A stretch of 64,000 bases of DNA from Paracoccus hibiscisoli (lineage in GTDB: Bacteria; Pseudomonadota; Alphaproteobacteria; Rhodobacterales; Rhodobacteraceae). Made by a program: the position numbers and the translations under genes. Under the pieces are notes generated by a model. It had not been told where the DNA came from, did no database searches, and saw nothing but the letters and a program-made list of their open reading frames with translations. Of this stretch, positions 29,618-38,366 are shown in pieces; positions within the stretch are counted from its first letter, which is position 1; the number at the start of each line of letters is the position of its first letter. Location: assembly GCF_005048265.1 (NCBI RefSeq), contig NZ_SUNH01000016.1, positions 55,027 through 119,026 of the forward strand. The letters are read 5' to 3'.

Positions 29618-31150
29618 TCACTCTTCCTCGATATCTAGGGCCAAGGGGGCGACCGGGGCGACCAGATCCTCGGTCGACAGCGGGCCCGCGGGCCGCGCAA
29701 GCCGCGCCTTGGTCACCCAGTACAGACGCTCCTGCGCGCGGGTGATGGCGACATAGGTCAGGCGTTTCCACAGCTGTACCCCGGCCTCGGAGCGGTTCGA
29801 CCAGGCGGCGGCGGCGATGTCGGGGCCAAAGACCTGCACCTCGGGCCATTGGCTGCCCTGCGCCTTGTGGATCGTGACCGCCGCCCCGTGCAGGAATGCC
29901 GCCCCCATGCGCGCCGCGAAGGGGATGAAGGGCTCCTCCTCTCCGGGCAACTCGATCTTGACGATGCTGGCGGCCGACAGGCGCGGGTCCTCGGCCCCGA
30001 TCACGTGCAGGCGAGAGAACCCCGCCTTGCGGCCCGGCCCCAGATAGACGACCTGCGCGCCCTTGATCAGGCCGCGCGCCTCCAGGTCGATCCGCTTCTT
30101 GCGGTGCTTCAGCGGCAGCTCCAGCCCGTCGCAGATCAGCGGCTCTCCCGGCAGCAGCGCGTCGCCGGGCGCGCCAAAGGCGGTGCGGAACGCATGGATC
30201 AGCCGGATGCGCGTGGCGTTGCGCCAGACCAGCACCGGACTGCGCGCCATCAGGTCGCTCTCCACCCGTTCGGCCCAGACCACGCGGTCATCCTTGCGGG
30301 CGGCGTCGCGGATCATCTGCTCGAAATCGTCAAAGCCCAGCTGATCGTCGGCCAGCGCATGGGCCAGGTCCAGGATCGGGCTGTCATCAGCCTGGCGGTG
30401 GATGCGGCTCAGCATCAGGCGCTGCGGGGCGGCCAGCGTGTCAAAGACCATCGCCCCGGACTGCCCGACCGGGGCCAGCTGCGCCGGATCGCCGAACAGG
30501 ACCAGCACCGGAAAGATCTCGCGCAGATCCTCGAACTGCTTTTCGTCCAGCATCGAGGCCTCGTCGATCAGCCCGACATCCAGACCCTCCTCGCGCCGGG
30601 TCCAGCCGCGGATGAAGTCCGACCCGCGCAGCCCGGCATTGGCCAGCGCCCCGGGAATCGAGGCGTGCTGGTCATAGAACGCCTTGGCCCGGTCCAGCGC
30701 GGTGTCCGACAGCTCGGGAATGACCGGGCGCTCTCCGCTGCCGGTCAGCCATTCGGCGATCTTCTCGTATTGCGGGTCATAAACGGGCGTATACAGGATG
30801 CGGTGGATCGTCGTCGCGGGCACGCCCCGCATCCGCAGCACGAAGGCCGCCTTGTTGGTGGGCGCCAGAATCGCCACGCTGCGGCGGTCCTTGCGCCTGC
30901 GGCCCTCGTAATCGGGGCTGATCAGCTCGACCCCGGCCTCCAGCAGGGCCTTGGTGATCATCGACAGCATCAGCGTCTTGCCTGAGCCGGCCTTGCCGAT
31001 GACCGCCATGACGCGACCTTTTCCCGACTCGGGCGGATGCAGTTCCTCTGCGATGATGTCGATGCCCGCGGCACCGAAGGTCTCGGCCAGGGCATCCCAG
31101 GCATCGGCCTGGTCGGGCGACAGGGTCGGGGCGGGGACGGGGCTGTTCAT
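29618..31150 (-). CDS. RecD2-like superfamily 1B DNA helicase
   Basis: A 510-residue ATP-dependent helicase related to RecD2/exonuclease V alpha but shorter than either. Walker A GKAGSGKT is at residues 52-59, motif Ia is ILAPTNKAAFVLRMRG, Walker B/motif II is VGLIDEASMLDE, motif III is LVLFGDPAQLAPVGQ, and the UvrD_C_2 end has VTIHKAQGSQWPEVQVF and YVAITRAQERLYWV. These show 5'-3' SF1B machinery. It lacks the long N-terminal domain of RecD2. It stands alone with no recB or recC nearby, so a repair or replication-fork role is inferred. Confidence 0.88.
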   Translation of the reverse strand: MNSPVPAPTLSPDQADAWDALAETFGAAGIDIIAEELHPPESGKGRVMAVIGKAGSGKTLMLSMITKALLEAGVELISPDYEGRRRKDRRSVAILAPTNKAAFVLRMRGVPATTIHRILYTPVYDPQYEKIAEWLTGSGERPVIPELSDTALDRAKAFYDQHASIPGALANAGLRGSDFIRGWTRREEGLDVGLIDEASMLDEKQFEDLREIFPVLVLFGDPAQLAPVGQSGAMVFDTLAAPQRLMLSRIHRQADDSPILDLAHALADDQLGFDDFEQMIRDAARKDDRVVWAERVESDLMARSPVLVWRNATRIRLIHAFRTAFGAPGDALLPGEPLICDGLELPLKHRKKRIDLEARGLIKGAQVVYLGPGRKAGFSRLHVIGAEDPRLSAASIVKIELPGEEEPFIPFAARMGAAFLHGAAVTIHKAQGSQWPEVQVFGPDIAAAAWSNRSEAGVQLWKRLTYVAITRAQERLYWVTKARLARPAGPLSTEDLVAPVAPLALDIEEE

Positions 31151-31246
31151 GCCTGTCCCTTAGCCTGCCTTCGCGCCCAAGGCAAAGCGCCGCGCAACTT
31201 TTCCGCCCCCCGCCCGTGTCAGGGGGCACCGACCCGGAGAAACGCG

Positions 31247-31453
31247 ATGATCGAACTGTTCTTCGTCACCTGCCTGCTGGCCGACCCCGACCGCTGCACC
31301 GATCACAGCCTGCTGTTCGAGGAGCAGAACGGCCTGTTCACCTGCATGCTGCAGAGCCAGTCCGAGCTGGCCAAATGGATGGCGACTCACCCGACCGAGC
31401 AGGTCCGCGAATGGAAATGCCGCTATGCCGGTCAGGGCGATCGCAAGGCCTGA
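31247..31453 (+). CDS. 68-residue cysteine-containing small protein, copy 1
   Basis: This small protein (start ATG at 31247 behind GGAGA) aligns without gaps to the next small gene, identical at 36 of 68 positions. Four cysteines (9, 17, 33, 58) are invariant between the two. Shared motifs are MIELFFV, the DP-C-D-SLL block, TCM, W44, HP and W-CR-AGQ-DR. It has no clear signal peptide; the N-terminus is hydrophobic but short. I do not recognise the family. Four fixed cysteines suggest metal binding or disulfides. Codon use matches the neighbours. Confidence 0.7.
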   Translation: MIELFFVTCLLADPDRCTDHSLLFEEQNGLFTCMLQSQSELAKWMATHPTEQVREWKCRYAGQGDRKA

Positions 31454-31595
31454 CCCTGCCCGTCACGGCATCAGGACTGCCCGGTGCCTGTGCAGGCGCG
31501 GGGACGCAGCCCGTGGCGCGGCGCTTGCGGTTTGGTGCGCCGCCGCGGCCATGCGATGATCATCGCCAGGGAGGGCAGACCGCGTGAGGTTCGCC

Positions 31596-31802
31596 ATGAT
31601 CGAGTTGTTCTTTGTCGCCTGCCTGTCCACCGACCCCGCCAGCTGCCGCGACCGCAGCCTGCTTTATGCCGAGGAGGTCGGGCTGATGACCTGCATGATG
31701 GGCGCCCCGGCCCAGCTGGCGCGCTGGTCCGAGGCCCATCCCGGCCAGCGCATCGCCCGCTGGCAATGCCGGATGGCGGGGCAGGCCGATCGCACGGCCT
31801 GA
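31596..31802 (+). CDS. 68-residue cysteine-containing small protein, copy 2
   Basis: This is the tandem paralogue of the preceding small gene, the same length with the same four cysteine positions (9, 17, 33, 58). The ATG at 31596 matches the paralogue's start exactly; the GTG at 31584 would add four residues absent from copy 1. The stop lies 8 bases from the convergent ccrA end. Conservation across duplicates while about half the residues differ argues that both are real and under selection. Function is unknown. Confidence 0.7.
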   Translation: MIELFFVACLSTDPASCRDRSLLYAEEVGLMTCMMGAPAQLARWSEAHPGQRIARWQCRMAGQADRTA

Positions 31803-31810
31803 CCTTTGGG

Positions 31811-33100
31811 TCAGCGGCGACCGGCCTCCAGCGCGTCCTCGAAGGTGCGCAGGCCGGTGCGCGGCGACTGGACCAGAACCGACATGTTGCCCGGCTTGTG
31901 CTCGTTGCGGAACATCTTCATATGGGCCGCCGGGATGTCGGCCCAGGGGAACACCTCGGACATGCAGGGGTCCAGGCGGCGCTCCAGCATCAGCTTGTTG
32001 GCGGCGCTGGCCTGCTTCAGATGCGCGAAATGCGATCCCTGAACGCGCTTCTGGTGCATCCACAGGTAACGGACGTCAAAGGTGCAGTTGAAGCCCGTGG
32101 TGCCCGCGCAGATGACGATCATGCCGCCCTTCTTGCAGACCAGCGTGCTGACCGGAAAGGTCGCCTCTCCGGGGTGTTCAAAGACGATGTCGACATTGTT
32201 GCCCTTACCGGTGATGTCCCAGATTGCGGCGCCGAACTTACGTGCCTCGCTGAACCATTCCTTGTATTCGGGCGTGTTCACGGTGGGCAGCTGGCCCCAG
32301 CAGCGGAATTCCTTGCGGTTGATGACGCCCTTGGCGCCCAGGGCCATGACGAAGTCGCGCTTGTCCTCCTCGCTGATCACGCCGATGGCGTTGCCGCCGG
32401 CCGCATTGATCAGCTGGATCGCATAGGATCCAAGACCCCCCGACGCGCCCCAGACCAGCACGTTCATGCCCGGCTTCAGCTCGTGCGGCTCATGGCCGAA
32501 CAGCATGCGATAGGCGGTGGCCAGCGTCAGCGTATAGCAGGCCGATTCCTCCCAGGTCAGGTGGCGCGGGCGGGGCATCAGCTGCTGGGCCTGCACGCGG
32601 GTGAACTGGGCAAAGCTGCCATCGGGCGTCTCATAGCCCCAGATGCGCTGCGTGGGCGAATACATCGGGTCGCCGCCGTTGCAATGCTCGTCATCGCCGT
32701 CGTCCTGGTTGCAATGGATGACGACCTCGTCGCCGACCTTCCAGCGTTTGACCTTGTCGCCCACCGCCCAGACGATGCCGGACGCGTCGGAGCCGGCGAT
32801 GTGATAGGGCTGCTTGTGCACGTCGAACATGCTGATCGGCTTGCCTAGGCCCGCCCAGATCCCGTTATAGTTGACGCCCGCCGCCATCACCAGGACCAGC
32901 ACCTCGTTGCTGTCGATGGCAGGGGTGTCGACGACCTCCAGCTGCATCGCCTGATCCGGCTCGCCCTGCCGCTCGCGGCGGATCGTCCAGGCGTGCATCT
33001 GCGCGGGCACATGGCCCAGGGGCGGCATCTCGCCGATCTCATAGAGGTCTTTGACGGGCGCATTGTAAGGCGCGATCGGGGTCGGTGCGTCGAGGGCCAT
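31811..33100 (-). CDS. ccrA: Crotonyl-CoA carboxylase/reductase Ccr
   Basis: Ccr is the key enzyme of the ethylmalonyl-CoA pathway, reductively carboxylating crotonyl-CoA with NADPH and CO2 to ethylmalonyl-CoA. The 429-residue protein (start 33098-33100, MALDAPTPIAPYNAPVKDLY) is a medium-chain reductase/dehydrogenase. It has the NADPH-binding LVWGASGGLGSYAIQLINAA, the Ccr-specific GVNYNGIWAGLGKP, and the CO2/active-site segment DIVFEHPGEATFPVST. The extended acidic HCNQDDGDDEHCNGGDPM loop is typical of the family. It is divergent from ecm, which acts two steps later. Confidence 0.95.
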   Translation of the reverse strand: MALDAPTPIAPYNAPVKDLYEIGEMPPLGHVPAQMHAWTIRRERQGEPDQAMQLEVVDTPAIDSNEVLVLVMAAGVNYNGIWAGLGKPISMFDVHKQPYHIAGSDASGIVWAVGDKVKRWKVGDEVVIHCNQDDGDDEHCNGGDPMYSPTQRIWGYETPDGSFAQFTRVQAQQLMPRPRHLTWEESACYTLTLATAYRMLFGHEPHELKPGMNVLVWGASGGLGSYAIQLINAAGGNAIGVISEEDKRDFVMALGAKGVINRKEFRCWGQLPTVNTPEYKEWFSEARKFGAAIWDITGKGNNVDIVFEHPGEATFPVSTLVCKKGGMIVICAGTTGFNCTFDVRYLWMHQKRVQGSHFAHLKQASAANKLMLERRLDPCMSEVFPWADIPAAHMKMFRNEHKPGNMSVLVQSPRTGLRTFEDALEAGRR

Positions 33101-33311
33101 CTGCTTCTCCTGTCCAGTGCCGCAGCGCAGAATCAATGCGCCATGCTGATGCCTAATTACGAACGGTATAGCAACAATGCAATAGGAATTGCGCAACAAG
33201 CGCAATAAAATGTCCGACGCACTGCAGAATCTGCTGCGTTGCGGCGAATTGACGGCGCAGTTTTGTGTCTGTATCAAGATAAAGACAGAAATATTGTTGC
33301 GAGGATATGCC
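33101..33311. promoter_or_regulatory. Shared ccrA-ecm divergent control region
   Basis: The 211-base gap between two divergent ethylmalonyl-CoA pathway genes is AT-richer than its flanks. It holds several GCAA-type repeats: GCAA at 33171-33174, TGCAA at 33178-33182, the palindrome TTGCGCAA at 33189-33196, and AAGCGCAA just after. These are candidate sites for a pathway regulator (RamB/ScfR-like regulators bind TTTGCAAA-type sites in relatives). No clear -35/-10 pair was recognised. Confidence 0.4.
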
Positions 33312-35270
33312 GTGGCCGACAAGGACAAACCCTGGTTGTTCCGCACCTATGCGGGCCATTCGACAGCGGCGAAGTCGAACGCACTCTATCGCACCAACCT
33401 GGCCAAGGGTCAGACCGGCCTGTCGGTGGCCTTCGATCTGCCGACCCAGACCGGCTATGACAGCGACCACATCCTGGCGCGGGGCGAGGTGGGCAAGGTC
33501 GGCGTGCCCGTCTGCCATCTGGGCGACATGCGGGCGCTGTTCGACCAAATCCCGCTGGAGCAGATGAACACCTCGATGACGATCAACGCGACCGCGCCCT
33601 GGCTGCTGTCGCTGTATATCGCCGTCGCCGAGGAGCAGGGGGCCGACGTGTCCCGCCTGCAAGGAACGGTCCAGAACGACCTGATCAAGGAATACCTGTC
33701 GCGCGGCACCTATATCTGTCCACCCGCGCCGTCGCTGGCGATGATCACCGACATCGCGGCCTATACGCGCCAGCATCTGCCGAAATGGAACCCGATGAAC
33801 GTCTGCAGCTATCACCTGCAGGAGGCAGGCGCGACGCCGGAACAGGAGCTGGCCTATGCGCTGGCCACCGCCATCGCGGTTCTGGACGACCTGAAGGGCA
33901 AGGTCCCCGAGGAGAGCTTCCCCGAGATGGTCGGGCGGATCAGCTTTTTCGTGAATGCGGGCATCCGCTTTGTGACCGAGCTGTGCAAGATGCGCGCCTT
34001 CACCGAGCTGTGGGATGAGATCACCCGCGACCGCTATGGCATCGCGGAGGAGAAATACCGCCGGTTCCGCTATGGCGTGCAGGTCAACAGCCTGGGCCTG
34101 ACCGAGCAGCAGCCCGAGAACAACGTCTATCGCATCCTGCTTGAGATGCTGGCCGTCACGCTGTCCAAGAACGCCCGCGCCCGTGCCGTGCAGCTGCCCG
34201 CTTGGAACGAGGCCCTGGGCCTGCCGCGTCCGTGGGATCAGCAATGGTCGCTGCGCATGCAGCAGATCCTGGCCTATGAGACCGACCTGTTGGAATATGG
34301 CGACCTGTTCGACGGCAACCCGGTGATCGCGGCCAAGGTCGAGGTGCTGAAACAGGGCGCGCGGGACGAGCTGGCGCTGCTGGACCAAATGGGCGGCGCG
34401 ATCGCGGCCATCGACTATATGAAGGCGCGGCTGGTCGAATCGAACGCCGCCCGCCTTGGACGGATCGAGACGAACGAGACCATCGTGGTCGGCGTGAACC
34501 GCTGGCAGCAGGCCGAGCCCTCGCCCCTGACCGCCGGTGATGGCGGCATCATGACCGTCGATCCGGCGGTCGAGGCCGATCAGGTCGGGCGGCTGCAGGC
34601 CTGGCGCGCGGCGCGCGATGCGGGCGCGGTCGAGGCGGCGCTGGATGCGCTGCGCCAGGCGGCGCGGACGGGGGGCAATGTCATGCCGGCCTCGATCCAG
34701 GCGGCGCGGGCGGGGGTCACGACCGGCGAATGGGCGGGCGTGATGCGCGCGGTGCATGGCGAATATCGCGGCCCGACCGGCGTGTCGCAGGCGCAGTCGA
34801 ACCGCACCGAGGGGCTGGAGGAGATCCGCGAGGCGGTCGACGCGGTCAGCGCCCGTCTGGGGCGGCGGCTGAAGTTCCTGGTGGGCAAGCCGGGGCTGGA
34901 CGGCCATTCGAACGGGGCGGAACAGATCGCCTTCCGCGCCCGCGACTGCGGCATGGACATCACCTATGAGGGCATCCGCCTGACCCCGGAAGAGATCGTC
35001 GCCCGCGCGCAGGAGCAGGATGTCCACGTGGTCGGCTTGTCGATTCTGTCGGGCAGCCACATGCCCCTGATCGAGGATCTGATGGGCCGCATGCAGGCGG
35101 CCGGCCTGTCGCATATCCCGGTGATCGTCGGCGGCATCATTCCCGACGATGACGCGGCGCGGCTGGCGGCGATGGGGGTCGCGCGGGTCTATACCCCCAA
35201 GGATTTCCAGCTGAACACGATCATGATGGATATCGTCGGACTGGTCGCGCCCGGAGCCGAGGCCGCCTGA
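33312..35270 (+). CDS. ecm: Ethylmalonyl-CoA mutase Ecm
   Basis: Ecm is an adenosylcobalamin mutase converting (2R)-ethylmalonyl-CoA to (2S)-methylsuccinyl-CoA. The 652-residue single chain has the mutase barrel (N-terminal WLFRTYAGHSTAAKSNALYR, GLSVAFDLPTQTGYDSDHI, SMTINATAPWLLSLYIAVAE) and a C-terminal cobalamin domain. The base-off B12 motif DGHSNG (DxHxxG) lies in GKPGLDGHSNGAEQIAF. The GTG at 33312 has GCGAGGA six bases upstream; the upstream ATG at 33307 is out of frame. It belongs with ccrA in acetate and C1 assimilation. Confidence 0.95.
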   Translation: MADKDKPWLFRTYAGHSTAAKSNALYRTNLAKGQTGLSVAFDLPTQTGYDSDHILARGEVGKVGVPVCHLGDMRALFDQIPLEQMNTSMTINATAPWLLSLYIAVAEEQGADVSRLQGTVQNDLIKEYLSRGTYICPPAPSLAMITDIAAYTRQHLPKWNPMNVCSYHLQEAGATPEQELAYALATAIAVLDDLKGKVPEESFPEMVGRISFFVNAGIRFVTELCKMRAFTELWDEITRDRYGIAEEKYRRFRYGVQVNSLGLTEQQPENNVYRILLEMLAVTLSKNARARAVQLPAWNEALGLPRPWDQQWSLRMQQILAYETDLLEYGDLFDGNPVIAAKVEVLKQGARDELALLDQMGGAIAAIDYMKARLVESNAARLGRIETNETIVVGVNRWQQAEPSPLTAGDGGIMTVDPAVEADQVGRLQAWRAARDAGAVEAALDALRQAARTGGNVMPASIQAARAGVTTGEWAGVMRAVHGEYRGPTGVSQAQSNRTEGLEEIREAVDAVSARLGRRLKFLVGKPGLDGHSNGAEQIAFRARDCGMDITYEGIRLTPEEIVARAQEQDVHVVGLSILSGSHMPLIEDLMGRMQAAGLSHIPVIVGGIIPDDDAARLAAMGVARVYTPKDFQLNTIMMDIVGLVAPGAEAA

Positions 35271-35326
35271 GCGGAACGCGAACCGCTTTGCATCGTTGAG
35301 GGGGCTGACAGGACAGGGCCCCCCTC

Positions 35327-36250
35327 ATGACCGACCAGACCGCGCGCGCCAGCGCCATCGATCCGCTTCGCCTGATGCTGGCCTTGTTCGTGGTGGCGCT
35401 GCATGGCGGCTTTCCCGACGCGGCCCCGGCGCTGGTGAAACAGGCGCTGTTCAACGGCGTCTATCGGCTGGCGGTGCCGGTCTTTGCGCTGATCTCGGGC
35501 TATTTCTTTCTGGCGGCGATGCGGCGGGGGCAGGGCTGGCGCTATCTGCGGCGTATCGGGGCGGTCTATCTACTGTGGATGGTGATCTATCTGCCCTTCT
35601 ACGGGCCGGGGATCGGCAGTTGGCATCATGCCCTGCGCCTGGTGGCGTTCGGCTATTTCCAGCTGTGGTTCCTGCCGGGTCTGCTGGTATCGGCGGTGCT
35701 GGTGATGGTGCTGCGCGCGCCGCGCGTGCTGGCAGGGGCGGCGGCGGCGATGGCGCTGATCGGGCTGGTGCTGCAATATCTGGTGCTGTCGGGGCAGGCG
35801 CAGATCCAGCTGGACCATTACCGCAACGGGCTGTTCGCGGTGTTCCCCTATTTCGCGATGGGCGTGCTGATGGCGCATGGCTGGGGCGCGGGCCTGGGGC
35901 GGCGGGTCTGGCCGCTGGCCGGGCTGGCGCTGGCCGCCGTCGTGACCGAGAGCCTGATCTGGTACCGGATCGCGGACGGGGGCTGGGGCGTGGACATGAT
36001 GGCGTCGCTGCTGCTGGCCACGCCGCTGATGTTTCTGGCCGCACAGCGGGTCAGCGGCGGCTGGGACGGCAAGCAGATCGCCGGAATGGCGGCCTTCGTC
36101 TATTTCGTGCATGTCCTGATCATGCATGTCGCCACTGCCTTTGGCCTGACGGGCGATCTGAAGGCGCTGGTGGTGATGGCGTTGTGCTTGGGGCTGGCGG
36201 GGTTCCTGGCGACCGGAGGACGGCGCCCGGTCCTGGCCTTCTTTACCTGA
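35327..36250 (+). CDS. Acyltransferase-3 family membrane protein
   Basis: A 307-residue integral membrane protein with about ten helices. The start RASAIDPLRLMLALFVVALH carries the Asp/Arg and the conserved active-site His of acyltransferase-3 (OafA/NodX-like) enzymes, followed by the hydrophobic YRLAVPVFALISGYFFLAAM core. These enzymes O-acylate polysaccharides, peptidoglycan or lipids at the cytoplasmic membrane. The substrate is unknown. It is a single gene ending in a convergent terminator. Confidence 0.82.
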   Translation: MTDQTARASAIDPLRLMLALFVVALHGGFPDAAPALVKQALFNGVYRLAVPVFALISGYFFLAAMRRGQGWRYLRRIGAVYLLWMVIYLPFYGPGIGSWHHALRLVAFGYFQLWFLPGLLVSAVLVMVLRAPRVLAGAAAAMALIGLVLQYLVLSGQAQIQLDHYRNGLFAVFPYFAMGVLMAHGWGAGLGRRVWPLAGLALAAVVTESLIWYRIADGGWGVDMMASLLLATPLMFLAAQRVSGGWDGKQIAGMAAFVYFVHVLIMHVATAFGLTGDLKALVVMALCLGLAGFLATGGRRPVLAFFT

Positions 36251-36264
36251 GGCCGGAATGCGAA

Positions 36265-36286
36265 ACGCCGCCCCGGGGGGCGGCGT
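36265..36286. terminator. Convergent bidirectional hairpin (acyltransferase/rpmE)
   Basis: ACGCCGCCCC (36265-36274) is the exact reverse complement of GGGGCGGCGT (36277-36286). On the minus strand it follows rpmE and is trailed by TTTCG; on the plus strand it follows the acyltransferase gene. Confidence 0.7.
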
Positions 36287-36310
36287 CGGCAACATCCATG
36301 GCGGTGGGGA

Positions 36311-36532
36311 TCAGAAGCCCAGGCCGGCATATTTGGATTTGAACTTGGTCACGCGACCACCGGCATCCATCAACCGCGACGAGCCGCCGTTCCAGGCCGG
36401 GTGCGAGGTCGGGTCGATGTCCAGCGACATCGTCTCGCCTTCCGAACCCCAGGTGGAGCGGGTCTGGTAGGTGGTGCCATCCGTCATCTTGACCGAGATG
36501 GTGTGATAATCGGGGTGAGTATCGTTTTTCAT
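36311..36532 (-). CDS. rpmE: 50S ribosomal protein L31
   Basis: L31 bridges the large and small subunits. The 73-residue protein has [39 protein letters not shown] and [10 protein letters not shown], typical of the alphaproteobacterial type. No cysteine is present, so this is the zinc-free form that lacks the CxxC site of the classical protein. It follows rplS by 14 bases in the same transcription unit. Confidence 0.95.
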   Translation of the reverse strand: MKNDTHPDYHTISVKMTDGTTYQTRSTWGSEGETMSLDIDPTSHPAWNGGSSRLMDAGGRVTKFKSKYAGLGF

Positions 36533-36546
36533 GGCGTGACCTCTGC

Positions 36547-36930
36547 TCAGGCTTTCGCGTCCGACAGCGGACGATAGTTGGTCTTTTCGACGATACGGGC
36601 GGATTTGCCGCGACGGTCACGCAGATAGTACAGCTTGGCGCGACGGACCTTGCCGCGACGAACGACTTCGATCGTGGCGATGTTGGTCGAATACAGCGGG
36701 AACACGCGTTCCACGCCCTCGCCAAAGCTGATCTTGCGGACGGTGAAGCTGGCCGCGATGTTGGCTCCGCCCTTGCGCGAGATGCAGACGCCCTCATAGT
36801 TCTGGACGCGGGTCCGGGTGCCCTCGGTCACTTTATAGCCGACGCGGATCGTGTCGCCGGCCTTGAAGTCGGGGATGGTCTTGCCAAGCTCGGCGATTTG
36901 CTCGGCTTCGAGTTGTGCGATCAGGTTCAT
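36547..36930 (-). CDS. rplS: 50S ribosomal protein L19
   Basis: L19 sits at the subunit interface of the ribosome. The 127-residue protein contains [56 protein letters not shown] and the C-terminal [14 protein letters not shown], which is diagnostic. The ATG overlaps the trmD stop by 4 bases. The rpsP-rimM-trmD-rplS order is the canonical one. Confidence 0.96.
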   Translation of the reverse strand: MNLIAQLEAEQIAELGKTIPDFKAGDTIRVGYKVTEGTRTRVQNYEGVCISRKGGANIAASFTVRKISFGEGVERVFPLYSTNIATIEVVRRGKVRRAKLYYLRDRRGKSARIVEKTNYRPLSDAKA

Positions 36931-37802
36931 CGCTTTGGTTCCTTGTCATGCTCGCGGTATATCCGCGATTGGTCTGATGCGCCCGAGCGCTGTCGGTCCT
37001 TAGCCGGGTCCACATGCGTCTCTGCATATGCCCGCCACAGATCGGGGCGGCGTTCTTGTGTCAGCCTCTCGGCCTCACCGGACCGCCATGCGGCGATGGC
37101 TGCGTGATTGCCCGACAACAGCACGGGCGGTATCTCGCGGCCATCCCAGAGGGCGGGCTTGGTGAACTGCGGCGCTTCCAGAAGACCCCGGTTGCCGATG
37201 GAAAAGGACTCCTCGGCCAGGGAATCATGATTGCCCAGCACGCGCGGTATAAGCCGGACCGTCGCGTCGATCAAGACCTGAGCGGCAATCTCTCCTCCGG
37301 TCAGGACATAATCGCCGATGCTGACCTCTTCGATGTCATGGGCGTCCAGAACGCGCTGGTCGACCCCCTCGAACCGGCCGCAGATCAGGGTGACGCCCGG
37401 TCCCTGTGCCAGCTGGCGGGCGCGGGCCTGCGTCAAGGGCTTGCCGCGTGGCGACATGTAGATGACGGGCAGGCCGGGGCCCGCCTCGCGCAGCGCCGCG
37501 TCCAGCACGTCGGGCCGGATCACCATGCCCGCGCCGCCGCCCGCGGGCGTGTCGTCCACATTGCGGTGCCGCCCCAGCCCGTGATCGCGCAGCGGGATCG
37601 TCTGCAGGTTCCACAGCCCCTGCGCCAGCGCCTTGCCGGTCAGGGACAGGCCCAGGATGCCGGGAAAGGCCTCGGGGAACAGGGTGATGATGCGCGCGGT
37701 CCAGGCGCCCGCGACCTGGGGTTCCGCCATCAGTTCGCGCGGGCGCAGGCTGGGGCGGGCGGTCAGGCGGCCATGCGATTTCGGCGGCGGCGCGTCGGTC
37801 AT
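36927..37802 (-). CDS. trmD: tRNA (guanine37-N1)-methyltransferase TrmD
   Basis: TrmD methylates G37 next to the anticodon using SAM, preventing +1 frameshifting. The SPOUT-knot fold is clear from [60 protein letters not shown] and [20 protein letters not shown]. The ATG at 37800-37802 overlaps the rimM stop and gives 291 residues with a basic/Pro-rich 24-residue extension. Starting at the later ATG (residue 25) would give the usual length. Coupling favours the longer form. The C-terminus carries another extra basic tail. Confidence 0.93.
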   Translation of the reverse strand: MTDAPPPKSHGRLTARPSLRPRELMAEPQVAGAWTARIITLFPEAFPGILGLSLTGKALAQGLWNLQTIPLRDHGLGRHRNVDDTPAGGGAGMVIRPDVLDAALREAGPGLPVIYMSPRGKPLTQARARQLAQGPGVTLICGRFEGVDQRVLDAHDIEEVSIGDYVLTGGEIAAQVLIDATVRLIPRVLGNHDSLAEESFSIGNRGLLEAPQFTKPALWDGREIPPVLLSGNHAAIAAWRSGEAERLTQERRPDLWRAYAETHVDPAKDRQRSGASDQSRIYREHDKEPKR

Positions 37803-38314
37803 GCGTCGTCGCTGCTCCCGCCGTCACCGGGCGGGTCCACGACGATGCGGCGCGCGGCCAGATCGACGGTGGGCACGATGGCGCGGGTAAAGGGCAGCAT
37901 CAGGATCTGCGCGCCGCCCACCACCTCGATGATGTCGCCCGCGCCGTGATCATACAGTGCGCGCACGCGACCCAGGGGGGTGCCGCCGGTATCGACGACA
38001 TCCAGCCCGATCAGGTCGGCGTGATAGAATTCGTCATCGGGCAGCGAGGGCAGGGCGCTGCGCGGGGCCCAGAGCGTGACGCCGCGCAGGGCATCGGCCT
38101 GTTCCTTGGTGGTGACCCCGGTGATGCGCGCGCCCAGGGCGCCGGTGACCTCGCGGGTCAGCGTCACGCCAAAGCTGCGGGTGCCGTCCTCGGAGGTCAG
38201 GGGGGAGTAATTCGCGATGTCGGCAGGGTCCGAGCAGAAGCTTTTCAGCCGCACCTCTCCGTGGACCCCAAAGGCCCCCGCGATGGCGCCGACGCAGATG
38301 CGGTCTTCGGTCAT
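37799..38314 (-). CDS. rimM: Ribosome maturation factor RimM
   Basis: RimM helps assemble the 30S head and binds S19. The start at 38312-38314 gives [20 protein letters not shown], the family N-terminus; the longer ORF adds 29 unrelated residues that cross a terminator. The 171-residue product has the RimM N-domain and a PRC barrel ([59 protein letters not shown]). It overlaps trmD by 4 bases. A strong terminator separates it from rpsP. Confidence 0.93.
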   Translation of the reverse strand: MTEDRICVGAIAGAFGVHGEVRLKSFCSDPADIANYSPLTSEDGTRSFGVTLTREVTGALGARITGVTTKEQADALRGVTLWAPRSALPSLPDDEFYHADLIGLDVVDTGGTPLGRVRALYDHGAGDIIEVVGGAQILMLPFTRAIVPTVDLAARRIVVDPPGDGGSSDDA

Positions 38315-38327
38315 GGCACACCCTTGC

Positions 38328-38360
38328 AAAAAAGGACTGGCGGGGGCTGCCCCCCGCCAG
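38328..38360 (-). terminator. Intrinsic terminator between rpsP and rimM
   Basis: On the minus strand a perfect 10-bp stem (left arm 38351-38360, right arm 38337-38346, 4-base loop) is followed within three bases by six Ts (38328-38333). It lies six bases after the rpsP stop and upstream of rimM. Confidence 0.85.
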
Positions 38361-38366
38361 ATCGGA

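Noticed and set aside
33153..35114. Long minus-strand frame opposite ecm
   Set aside because: Low-complexity antisense shadow of a confidently identified mutase.
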